From assembly GCA_903822975.1 (NCBI GenBank), contig CAIJRD010000016.1, positions 1 through 61,121 on the forward strand: 61,121 nucleotides of DNA, read 5' to 3'. The position numbers and the translations under genes were made by a program. The notes below the pieces were generated by a model, which made no database searches, was not told where the DNA came from, and saw only the letters and a program-made list of their open reading frames with translations. The DNA is from an uncultured Sinobacteraceae bacterium (GTDB lineage: Bacteria; Pseudomonadota; Gammaproteobacteria; Nevskiales; Nevskiaceae). How positions within the stretch are numbered: the stretch's first letter is position 1; each line of letters opens with the position of its first letter. This document shows, in pieces, positions 1 through 7,938 of the stretch.

Positions 1-4
1 GATT

Positions 5-30
5 AAGCCTGCTCACTACCGAGCAGGCTT
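5..30. terminator. Perfect 10-bp stem-loop at window edge
   Basis: AAGCCTGCTC (5-14) and GAGCAGGCTT (21-30) are exact reverse complements around a 6-base loop. A stop-like GATTAA lies at 1-6, so this may be the terminator of a gene that ends at the left edge. There is no U-tract on either strand, so intrinsic termination is only a guess. Confidence 0.45.
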
Positions 31-37
31 CGGCGCC

Positions 38-235
38 GCGTATTCCTGAAGTCTGAACCTTGACCGTGCCGGTCAAGGCGGGCTGACGCGCAAGATCAAA
101 GATCTCGGCATCGAGGATTGAACCGCAGCGCTGACGTATCTGCGGCAGCGCTGCGTATTCGCGAACTCTGAACCTTGACCGTGCCGGTCAAGGCGGGCTG
201 ACCCGCAAGATCAAAGATCTCGGCATCGAGGATTG
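38..235. repeat. 115-bp-offset direct repeat pair
   Basis: Bases 38-120 recur at 153-235. The last 69 bases (52-120 and 167-235) differ at one position (G88 versus C203), and a few more differences lie at 46-51. Near-identity implies recent tandem duplication. Read in the frame starting at 168, the single mismatch is synonymous (ACG/ACC, Thr). Confidence 0.85.
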
Positions 236-359
236 TGTGCCGATCCACGAGCGTCTGCGCAACCGCCACGCATTCGTCCTTGCCGATGCCAGCGTATCGG
301 CACAGCCGAAGCCATATCGGGCGTCCGCGTCTTACGTCAGTCGCAGGCTTCACGATTAA
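168..359 (+). pseudogene. Remnant of an unidentified gene's 3' end
   Basis: An open frame containing LTRKIKDLGIEDCVPIHERL runs from about 168 to a TAA at 357-359, and has the GC-rich third positions typical of coding DNA here. It has no credible start: an in-frame TGA lies at 132-134. The upstream repeat copy (52-120) reads in the same way but stops at 118-120. GATTAAG at both 1-7 and 354-360 suggests it may be a partial duplicate of the end of the gene to the left of the window. The family is not recognised. Confidence 0.35.
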
Positions 360-429
360 GGCGCTCGTCGATTGTCATGCCGGCCCACTGCGACCAGAAT
401 CGAACTTCCGCGGTTGCCGAAACCTCAAC

Positions 430-1521
430 GTGCCCATCGACAGTTCCGTACCGGCGGCTTCACCCGAAGCGGCTGGCCGTACCGCACAGATCGGCTTTCT
501 CGAACGTCTGCCGAAGTGGTTGATCTGCGTGCCGCTGGCGCTGCAATGGATCGCCTTGGGTGTGCGTTACCGCGGCTTCATGCTGCCGGCGGTTGCCAAT
601 CCCAACATCACCGCAGGTGGCCTGCTGGGTGAAGGCAAGAGCGAATATTTCGCGGCGATGGGGCCGCTTGGACGGGCGGCTACTGCGGTCAACCAGAGTT
701 TCGTCGTCACGCCCGGCGATGCCGTGCTGCGCGCGCGACAGTGCATGCAGTCGCTGGGCCTGCGCTTTCCGCTGATTGCGAAGCCGGATGTCGGCTGGTG
801 CGGATTCGGCGTGCGTCGTATCGACGACGACAACGCACTCGGCGCTTACCTCGATGCCTTTCCGCTCGGCGAACGCGTGGTGCTGCAACGCTATATCACC
901 GACCCTGGCGAAGCCGGCGTGTTTTACGTGCGCGAACCTGCTCAGCCACAGGGTCGTCTGATCGGCCTGGCCTTGCGCGAATTCCCACAGGTTGTCGGCG
1001 ACGGCGTACACACGATGGCGCAGTTGGTCGCGATGAATCCGCGCGCCCAGCGCCTGACGCGCGACGGCCTGCATGATTTCCAGTTCGACGGCCGGCGGGT
1101 GCCCGCGCTCAACGAAGTCGTGCGGCTTTCGACCATTGGTTCGACACGCGTCGGTGGCCTGTATCGCGACGGCGCGAACCTGATCACGCCAGCCCTCACC
1201 CAGGCACTCGACGACATCGCGCAGGAGATGGATTTTCATTTCGGTCGCTTCGATCTTCGCTACGCAAACGATAGCGAGTTGCGCGCTGGGCATTTCAGCA
1301 TCATCGAGGTCAATGGCGCTGGCTCGGAAGCCATCGAAGCCTGGGACCCGCGCTTCAGCCCCTGGGCGGCGTTCGAAAAGATCTTCAACAAGCAGCGACT
1401 GGTATTCGCCATCGGCGCGGCCCAGCGCAAGCGCGGGCATCGTCCGATCAGCCCGCTGAAACTGCTGTCCCTGCATTTGCGCCAGCAGAAACTGATACCG
1501 CGCTACCCGCCGTCCAATTGA
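430..1521 (+). CDS. ATP-grasp domain protein (D-Ala-D-Ala ligase-like fold)
   Basis: Probable ligase using ATP to activate a carboxylate; the substrate is unknown. The central part has ATP-grasp features: a lysine strand (PLIAKPDVGWCGFGVRRI), a nucleotide-clamp strand (VVLQRYITDPGEAGVFYV) and a metal-binding end (FSIIEVNGAGSEAIEAWDP). A hydrophobic stretch near residues 20-40 could be membrane-associated. I chose GTG at 430 (363 aa) because upstream codons to 235 are low-complexity and run into the repeat region. The start is uncertain, as no good Shine-Dalgarno is visible. It stands alone, convergent with the minus-strand methyltransferase, and lacks MurC/DdlB neighbours, so it is not the cell-wall Ddl. 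Confidence 0.8.
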   Translation: MPIDSSVPAASPEAAGRTAQIGFLERLPKWLICVPLALQWIALGVRYRGFMLPAVANPNITAGGLLGEGKSEYFAAMGPLGRAATAVNQSFVVTPGDAVLRARQCMQSLGLRFPLIAKPDVGWCGFGVRRIDDDNALGAYLDAFPLGERVVLQRYITDPGEAGVFYVREPAQPQGRLIGLALREFPQVVGDGVHTMAQLVAMNPRAQRLTRDGLHDFQFDGRRVPALNEVVRLSTIGSTRVGGLYRDGANLITPALTQALDDIAQEMDFHFGRFDLRYANDSELRAGHFSIIEVNGAGSEAIEAWDPRFSPWAAFEKIFNKQRLVFAIGAAQRKRGHRPISPLKLLSLHLRQQKLIPRYPPSN

Positions 1522-1562
1522 AGTCGCAGACGAGCAACGCCTGAATGAACGCGCAGTGACCG

Positions 1563-2516
1563 CTAGCGGCGCCGTACTGCCACCAAACCCACCGCAGCGA
1601 TGCGATCGACGTTGCGATAGACCTCGCGCTCAAGTTCTTCGCCGAACACATCCGGATCCAGCTCGCAATAACGCCATTCGCAAGCAGCGGCGTCCAGCAA
1701 GGGTTGCAACGCGGCGAGCAGCGGATCGACGCCGTCGGTGATTGCAACGCCGGAATAAAGCAGCAGCGCCGCGTTGCGCCGCAAGCGCGGCAGCGCCTCG
1801 GCGGCAATGCGCAGGCTCAAATCAAAACCGAGCGCTCCGCCGCCATGGCGATACGCGCGGCGCTCCTCGTCGTTGAGATAAGGCGGGTTCGACAGCAGCA
1901 GATCGAAATCGCCCGGCATCTGTGCCAGGACATCGCTGTACAGCGCTTCCGCCGCAACACCGGCTTGCGCTGCGTTGATGCGCGCCCACTGCAGCGCCCT
2001 CGGATTGATATCGCCGAGCAGCACTTCGGCTGCGCGCGTCGCGCGGGCGGCGACAATGCCCCCGGCGCCGCTGCCACAGCCGATATCCGCGATTCGCGCT
2101 CCGAACGGAACTCCGAGCGACGGCAGCTCGGCTTCGATAAAGCGGCAGAAGCGATAGGTATCTGGTCCGAAGAACACCGCGTCGGAAGCCAGCGTCGGAT
2201 AGGCCGAATGCACGTACAGATCCGCGCCCAGACTCGACACACGTAGCCGACTGCGCAGCACGGCGTCATCTTCCTCAACCGCATCGGCCCGCTGCAGGCT
2301 TGCGAGCAGCGCAGGCGGCAGCAGCGCGCGCTCGAATGGCAGACTCCAACCGAACGCGTCGCGGAGATTTCTTGCCAAACGCCGACCTGCACGCGCATTG
2401 ACCCGTTGATGCGTCAACGGCGTGGGCGTGACGAATTGATAATTTTCTTGCTTCAAATACTGAAGCAGCTCGACGAGCGCCGAGTGCTGCTCGCCATCGA
2501 TCTCCGGATCGGTCAA
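1563..2516 (-). CDS. Class I SAM methyltransferase with NPPY motif
   Basis: Predicted 317-aa SAM-dependent methyltransferase of the HemK/RlmG-like type. The SAM-binding loop DIGCGSGAGG is at about 144-153 and the catalytic NPPY tetrapeptide at 210-213. NPPY/DPPY is known from enzymes that methylate planar or amide nitrogens. The first 130 residues form an extra substrate-binding region. The start is TTG at 2516-2514, which overlaps the TGA stop (2515-2513) of the upstream gene as TTGA and implies translational coupling. A longer reading from 2675 would lie inside the neighbour's coding sequence, and its N-terminus looks like out-of-frame Arg-rich sequence. The substrate may be set by the upstream diiron oxidase. 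Confidence 0.85.
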   Translation of the reverse strand: MTDPEIDGEQHSALVELLQYLKQENYQFVTPTPLTHQRVNARAGRRLARNLRDAFGWSLPFERALLPPALLASLQRADAVEEDDAVLRSRLRVSSLGADLYVHSAYPTLASDAVFFGPDTYRFCRFIEAELPSLGVPFGARIADIGCGSGAGGIVAARATRAAEVLLGDINPRALQWARINAAQAGVAAEALYSDVLAQMPGDFDLLLSNPPYLNDEERRAYRHGGGALGFDLSLRIAAEALPRLRRNAALLLYSGVAITDGVDPLLAALQPLLDAAACEWRYCELDPDVFGEELEREVYRNVDRIAAVGLVAVRRR

Positions 2517-3445
2517 GCGCTGGCGTACTCGACTGCGCGTGCGCGCCACAGGTCGGCGCGATACCGCTCGAAGCAGCGCGCACCGCAGCTCAGGCGCATC
2601 AACGCACCTTCGGCGATGCTGCTGGCCACATCGGGATTGGCCGCGACCAGTGGCTGGATGATTTCGGCATTCCAACTGGCCGAGTGACGCAGATCGATCG
2701 CGCTGTGCAGGTCGAAATAGATGCGTTGGCGCGTGCTGTAACCGAGCCGCGCAAGACCCGCAGCGACTTTGGCGACGCGCCCCGGCGCGGTCTGTTCAAC
2801 GATGCCCAGCGCGCCGACCGCGTGGTAGGCATAACGACGGTTCAAAGCAAGGCCGAGCATCGCATTGGCCAGCGAGAGTGCTTCCACGACGCTGCCGTCG
2901 ATACTGGCATCGAGCTGCAGGTCTGCGGCCAGTTCGGCCAGCATCGGGCCGTGCATGCCATTTCGGCGGCCGCGCCCCATTTCGTCCCAGAAGTTGCGCG
3001 CCATCTCCAGCTTGGCCCGCACCGGCATCTTCACCTGTGTGTACGCCAGCAGATCCTCGAAGCCGGCTTCGCCGGCCACTTCCTGCCGCAGGAACCAAAG
3101 CATTTGCGCATCCGTCGCATGTTCGGCGAGCCAGTCGAACAAGGAATCGTGCTGCCCCGGCCCTTCGACTTCGAGCGCTGCGAACCAGGCGACGAAAGCC
3201 GCGGGTTCGCGCGGCGCCGCTGCCGCGCGCGGCGCGATCTCCGCGCGCAACTGTTCGATGAACTGACCTTCGTCGAGCCGCATCTGCGCGTCGTATTCGA
3301 TCGCCCCGCGCCAGTCGTTTTCGGGTTGGCTTGGCGCGATACGTTGCGAGTTGAACTGCGCAAGGCGCCGCTGGAAGCCGAGATCGTCGGCGAGCCTGTG
3401 CGGCGCATCGAGACGCTGCGCGACGGTCGAGACGGTGATCGTCAT
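2513..3445 (-). CDS. Haem-oxygenase-like diiron oxidase (iron-containing redox enzyme family)
   Basis: 310-aa protein of the haem-oxygenase-fold diiron oxygenase/oxidase group (Haem_oxygenas_2; CADD and SznF are characterised relatives). A full candidate iron ligand set can be read: E122 in a LRQE helix, E155 and H165 in WDEMGRGRRNGMH, E217, and the terminal HxxxDxxH (H247, D251, H254) in YFDLHSAIDLRH. This predicts O2-dependent chemistry on a small molecule rather than haem cleavage. The start is ATG 3445, with AGGA four bases upstream; an in-frame ATG at 3520 is less likely. It is translationally coupled to the downstream methyltransferase. Confidence 0.85.
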   Translation of the reverse strand: MTITVSTVAQRLDAPHRLADDLGFQRRLAQFNSQRIAPSQPENDWRGAIEYDAQMRLDEGQFIEQLRAEIAPRAAAAPREPAAFVAWFAALEVEGPGQHDSLFDWLAEHATDAQMLWFLRQEVAGEAGFEDLLAYTQVKMPVRAKLEMARNFWDEMGRGRRNGMHGPMLAELAADLQLDASIDGSVVEALSLANAMLGLALNRRYAYHAVGALGIVEQTAPGRVAKVAAGLARLGYSTRQRIYFDLHSAIDLRHSASWNAEIIQPLVAANPDVASSIAEGALMRLSCGARCFERYRADLWRARAVEYASA

Positions 3446-3843
3446 GATGTCCTGATCCACTCTTCTGGTCCGCGGTTGAGCCGTGTGCGCCTTGGACCGG
3501 TTCACCTCGTGCGGGTTCAAGCAACGCGGCTCGAAAACCTTGCGCGGCGAGTCGCGCCGCAGCGGTTGCCGTCATCCGCTAATGAACCTAATCCGAAATC
3601 GCGGATCGATACTAAGGCCTTTCGCGAGGCGGCAGCGGTAGATGTCGCCGCCGTGACTGCGAACTGTCCTAGAAAAAATGTCAGCGGCTCAAGCGCGCAC
3701 CGAGGAACGCACGCGCAATCGCCAACGCTCAAGGGTGTCCACAGGCACGAAAGGCCATGAACACAATCGAACATGTAATTCCGGCGACATCCGCAGGGCT
3801 GTGCCCGCGCCGGTCGCCAAAGTACTGACGAGATTCGACACCG
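3446..3843. other. Divergent intergenic region
   Basis: About 400 bases between the diiron oxidase (minus) and the ABC exporter (plus). It should hold both promoters, but no convincing -35/-10 pair, operator palindrome or RNA gene stands out. Open frames crossing it are Arg-rich shadows of the flanking genes. Confidence 0.5.
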
Positions 3844-5610
3844 ATGCCCGTTCCCAGTTTCGCATCCGCCGGCCCCATCAGCTTCCTCGCGCACTACGTG
3901 CGCCGACGTTTCATCAGTCACGGCATCGTCCTCATCGCCGTGCTCGCAGCGGTGGGCTGCGCGGTCGGATCGCAGTACGCCGTCAAACATCTGGTCGACG
4001 TGCTCGGCACCCAGCACCCGGCCGCATACAAGCTGTGGGGCGCGGTCGCGCTGCTGCTCGGCCTGGTGGCCGGCGACAACATGTTGTGGCGACTCGCGGG
4101 TTGGGTGTCCACCTACGCCTTCGTCGCGGTCGGCGGCGATATGCGGCTGGAGTTGTTCGATCACTTGTCGGGTCACGGCACGCGCTATTTCGTCGAGCGC
4201 TTTCCCGGTGCGCTGGCCGGACGCATCACCGCCGCTGCGAACGCCGCATGGACGATCGAAAACGCGCTGGTTTGGACCACGATCCCACCCGGTACCGCGG
4301 TGATCGCCAGCATCCTGGTGCTCGGAACGATCAACTGGCATCTCACTGCGGTGCTGCTGATCATCGTCGGCGTACTCGGCGCCACGATCGCCTGGCTCGC
4401 CTCGCACGGACGTCATCTGCATCAGAGCTTCGCCGGTCATGCGGCACACGTCAGCGGCGACATCACCGATGTCGTCAGCAACATCGGCCTGGTGCGTGCC
4501 TTCGGCGCCGCACGGCGCGAGCAGGCGCGTCTGAGTGTCAAGATCGCCGACGAAATGCAGGCGCAGCGCAAGAGCCTGCGTTCGCTCGAACGCTTGCGGT
4601 TATTCCACGCCTTCACGGTGTTCGGTGTCACCGCCGGTGTGCTGATGTGGTCGGTGGAACTGTGGCGCCGCGGCGAGATTTCGACCGGCGACGTGGTCCT
4701 CACCACCACGCTCGGCTTTACCGTGCTGCACGCCTCGCGCGATTTCGCGATGGCGCTGGTCGACATGGTGCAGCAGTTCGCCAAGCTCGGCGAAGCCGTG
4801 CAGGTGCTGGGTCTGCCACACGAAATGCAGGACTCGCCGGATGCGAAGCCTTTGATCGTCAGTGGCGGCGCTATCCATTTCAGCCGCATCGGCTTCAGCT
4901 ATCCGAGCGGCCAGGGCGTGCTGACAGATTTCGAACTCGATGTGCCGGCGGGTCAGAAAGTCGGTCTGGTCGGCCGCTCCGGTGCAGGCAAGTCGACCAT
5001 CATCGCGCTGCTGCAGCGGCTCTACGATCCGGACACCGGTGCGGTGATGATCGACGGCCAGAACATCGCGCACATCACGCAGGAGAGCCTGCGGCAATCG
5101 ATCGCAGTGGTGCAGCAGGACATCTCGCTGTTCCATCGCTCGTTGCTGGAAAACCTGCGCTACGGTCGTCCCGATGCAAGCGACGAGCAAGTGTTTCGCG
5201 CGGTCGAGGCGGCGCGTTGCACCGAGTTCATCAACAACCTGCCGCAGGGCTTCGATACCCTGGTCGGTGAGCGCGGCATGAAGCTATCGGGCGGTCAGCG
5301 TCAACGCCTGGCGATTGCGCGGGCCTTCCTGATGGATGCGCCGATCGTGCTGCTCGACGAAGCCACCTCGGCGCTCGATACCGAATCCGAGCAGTCGATC
5401 CAGGAGGCGTTATCGCGGCTGTTCAAGGGCCGCACGGTGATCGCGATCGCGCATCGCCTGTCGACACTCGATGCGTTCGATCGCATCGTCGTACTCGATC
5501 GCGGTCGCATCATCGAAGACGGCGCACCGACGACGCTGCTGCAGAGCAACGGTGCTTACAGCCGCATGTACGGTCGTCAGCTTTCGGCTGGCGCGGAGGC
5601 GCACTCATGA
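3844..5610 (+). CDS. ABC exporter, fused membrane and ATPase domains
   Basis: 588-aa half-transporter of the type-I ABC exporter class (MsbA/lipid or multidrug type), expected as an inner-membrane homodimer. The N-terminal 320 residues carry about six hydrophobic helices. The ATPase follows with Walker A GRSGAGKST near 376-384, signature LSGGQRQRLAIARA and Walker B IVLLDEATSALD, then the H-loop IAIAHRLS. Everything needed for ATP hydrolysis is present. Substrate is not predictable: there is no lpxK or kdo gene next door, so I do not call it msbA. Its TGA overlaps the next ATG (ATGA, 5607-5610), so it is coupled to a lipoprotein gene. Confidence 0.92.
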   Translation: MPVPSFASAGPISFLAHYVRRRFISHGIVLIAVLAAVGCAVGSQYAVKHLVDVLGTQHPAAYKLWGAVALLLGLVAGDNMLWRLAGWVSTYAFVAVGGDMRLELFDHLSGHGTRYFVERFPGALAGRITAAANAAWTIENALVWTTIPPGTAVIASILVLGTINWHLTAVLLIIVGVLGATIAWLASHGRHLHQSFAGHAAHVSGDITDVVSNIGLVRAFGAARREQARLSVKIADEMQAQRKSLRSLERLRLFHAFTVFGVTAGVLMWSVELWRRGEISTGDVVLTTTLGFTVLHASRDFAMALVDMVQQFAKLGEAVQVLGLPHEMQDSPDAKPLIVSGGAIHFSRIGFSYPSGQGVLTDFELDVPAGQKVGLVGRSGAGKSTIIALLQRLYDPDTGAVMIDGQNIAHITQESLRQSIAVVQQDISLFHRSLLENLRYGRPDASDEQVFRAVEAARCTEFINNLPQGFDTLVGERGMKLSGGQRQRLAIARAFLMDAPIVLLDEATSALDTESEQSIQEALSRLFKGRTVIAIAHRLSTLDAFDRIVVLDRGRIIEDGAPTTLLQSNGAYSRMYGRQLSAGAEAHS

Positions 5611-6344
5611 AGACCGTCACGCATTCGATACTCGCGATACTCGAGGCGCGCACGACCGCTGCGGGCAACGTACGTTGCCTGCGCGGCGGGCTGAGCTTGC
5701 TGTTGCTGGGCACACTCGCCGCGTGCAGCACCGCACCGGTGGTGGAAGCACCAGCGCCGGTGACGGTGGTGGAGCCAATTCCGCCACCGCCGGACATCGA
5801 CGCATCCGCACCGATCGGCGATGCCTTGCCGAGCGATGCCGAGATCCTGCTGCCGACCTGCGTGCCCGAACCCAAACCGAAGGCCAAGCCGAAGCCGAAA
5901 GTCGTTGTGAAGGAGGTGCCGGTCCCGGTCACCGATGCCAACGTCAACGCGGTTCCGCCCGGCGGCGTGATCGATGCCGACGTCAAACCCTTGTCGATGT
6001 CAGTGGTTTCGATACTCGGCAAAAAAGTACAGGGGCCGAAGGGCGAGGATCTCGGTCGCGTGGTCGACGTGCTGGCCGATGCCACGGGCCGTGTGCGTGT
6101 AGCGATCATCGACTTCGGCGGCTTTTTGGGCGTCGGCAATCGCCGGATCGCGGTGGACTGGCCGCTGCTGCGTTTCAATCCGGAGGATCAGGACAAGTCG
6201 CTGATCCTGAGCCTGAGTCGCGAGAAGTTGCAGGACGCGCCGGAGTACAAGGATTCGACCCACCCGCAGGCCTTGATGGTGCCGCTGCCTGCGAACGCAC
6301 CGGCTGCTGCGGCACCCGCCACTGCCGGCGACGGTAAGCGCTAA
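5607..6344 (+). CDS. PRC-barrel lipoprotein
   Basis: 245-aa predicted lipoprotein. A signal region (hydrophobic LSLLLLGTLAA) ends in a lipobox LAAC, after which comes a proline/valine-rich linker and a lysine/proline stretch near residues 90-105. A PRC-barrel-like beta domain (about 130-200) contains GKKVQGPKGEDLGRVVDVL. PRC barrels are small binding domains. Overlap with the ABC exporter stop and an 11-base gap to the MFS gene suggest a three-gene unit. The N-terminus before the hydrophobic core is long (about 27 aa), so a later start is possible. Confidence 0.8.
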   Translation: MKTVTHSILAILEARTTAAGNVRCLRGGLSLLLLGTLAACSTAPVVEAPAPVTVVEPIPPPPDIDASAPIGDALPSDAEILLPTCVPEPKPKAKPKPKVVVKEVPVPVTDANVNAVPPGGVIDADVKPLSMSVVSILGKKVQGPKGEDLGRVVDVLADATGRVRVAIIDFGGFLGVGNRRIAVDWPLLRFNPEDQDKSLILSLSREKLQDAPEYKDSTHPQALMVPLPANAPAAAAPATAGDGKR

Positions 6345-6355
6345 CCACAGCCGTC

Positions 6356-7651
6356 ATGGCCGACAACGACCATGCGACTGCTGCAATCCCGGACGGTGCG
6401 CCGGCGGCCGAGCGCGGACTCGATTGGTTCAATCTGTTCGTCGCCAATATCCAGACCGGATTCGGTCCGTTCATCGCGGTGTATCTCAGTAGCCAGAGCT
6501 GGACGCAGACCTCGATCGGTCTGGCGCTGAGCATCGGCACCGTCACTGCGATGGCCAGCCAGGTACCGGCCGGCGCGCTGGTCGACGCGATGCCGAACAA
6601 GACGCGGGTCGCTGCCTTCAGCGTGCTGGTGTTCACCGTCAGCGCGCTGATGTTCGCGATCTATCCGATCCCGCTGCTGGTCTACCTCGCCGAAATCCTG
6701 CACGGCATCTCCAGCTGCACGCTGGGTCCGGCAATCGCGGCGATGAGCCTGGTGCTGGCCGGTCGCTACGGCATGGGACTGCGCCTGGGCCGCAATGCGC
6801 GCTTTGCGGCGATCGGCAACGGTCTGGGGGCAGCGCTGATGGGCGCTTGCGGACAGTATGTTTCCGAACGCGCGGTGTTCTTCCTCACCGCTGCACTGAC
6901 GCTGCCGGCGCTGGTTGCGCTGGTGCCGCTGCGGCGCTACGCCGTTGCCGGTCCTGCGTTGCAGCCGGCGGCTTCGTCCGGCACGAGCGGCGGTCATGGC
7001 CGCGCGCAGTTTCTGCGCGTGCTGGCTGATCGTCGTCTGCTGATCTTTTGCGGCTGCGCGATGTTATTCACCTTCGCCAATGCGCCGATGCTGATGCTGA
7101 TCAGCGGCACGATGACGGCCAAGGTCGGCAATCCCAGCTTGCTGATTGCCGCCTGTATCGTGCTTCCGCAGATGATCGTGGCACTCGGCTCGCCGGCAAT
7201 GGGCCGCCTGGCCGAACAGCAGGGACGCCGCGTCGTTTTGCTGATCGGGTTCATCATGCTGCCGCTGCGCGGTCTGCTGTTCGCGACGATCACCACGCCC
7301 GCACTGGTGGTGGCCGTGCAAGCGCTCGACGGTATCGCCGCCGCCTGCTTCGGCATCATGGTGCCGCTGATCGTGAGCGATGTCGCCGCGCGATCCGGTC
7401 ACTTCAACCTGTCGCTCGGCGTGGTCGGCTTCGCCATCGGCATCGGCGGCACGCTCAGCACGCCAGCTGCGGGCTGGCTGGCCGACCACTTCGGCACTCA
7501 GCTGGCATTCTCGGGTCTCACCGGCGTCGGCATCACGGCGGTGCTGCTCGTGTTGTTCGCAATGCCCGAAACACGTCCCGACAAGGACGCCGAGGACGGC
7601 GGCGAACGCCCGCAGCCAGCCGCTTCGGCGCGCCCAGCCGCCGTGCATTGA
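6356..7651 (+). CDS. MFS transporter
   Basis: 431-aa polytopic membrane protein with about 12 hydrophobic segments in two halves joined by a basic, Ser/Gly-rich loop near residues 200-220. An MFS-like motif follows the second helix (AGALVDAMPNKTR) and its counterpart appears in the C-terminal half (GRLAEQQGRR). This is typical of drug or metabolite proton antiporters; the substrate is unknown. It sits 11 bases after the PRC-barrel lipoprotein and is probably co-transcribed with the ABC exporter. The C-terminal tail is acidic, then Pro/Ala-rich. Confidence 0.88.
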   Translation: MADNDHATAAIPDGAPAAERGLDWFNLFVANIQTGFGPFIAVYLSSQSWTQTSIGLALSIGTVTAMASQVPAGALVDAMPNKTRVAAFSVLVFTVSALMFAIYPIPLLVYLAEILHGISSCTLGPAIAAMSLVLAGRYGMGLRLGRNARFAAIGNGLGAALMGACGQYVSERAVFFLTAALTLPALVALVPLRRYAVAGPALQPAASSGTSGGHGRAQFLRVLADRRLLIFCGCAMLFTFANAPMLMLISGTMTAKVGNPSLLIAACIVLPQMIVALGSPAMGRLAEQQGRRVVLLIGFIMLPLRGLLFATITTPALVVAVQALDGIAAACFGIMVPLIVSDVAARSGHFNLSLGVVGFAIGIGGTLSTPAAGWLADHFGTQLAFSGLTGVGITAVLLVLFAMPETRPDKDAEDGGERPQPAASARPAAVH

Positions 7652-7938
7652 GTGCTACGCGATCAATAGCGAGGCACAAGGACCGTCGCGAGCACGACGC
7701 CACGAGATGCCACGAGACGAGACGAGGCGCGGTGCGGCGCATCGCAAATCAAATCGCGCTGCGAGCGCTCAGTTCCTGCCGCTTACGGGCTCCCAGTGCT
7801 TCGCGACATGTGCACGCCGGGCAAGGCTCGACGTACGCGCCAGCCGCCGCCATGGCGACCTGGAATGTCGACGAAACCGCTGCTCGGCATAGCCGTCAAG
7901 CCGGCGCAAACCGCTCGAATCGACAGCAGTGCTGATCT

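Noticed and set aside
2514..2675. Longer N-terminus for the methyltransferase
   Set aside because: It would overlap 160 bases of the diiron oxidase gene out of frame; the residues are Arg/Cys-rich noise.
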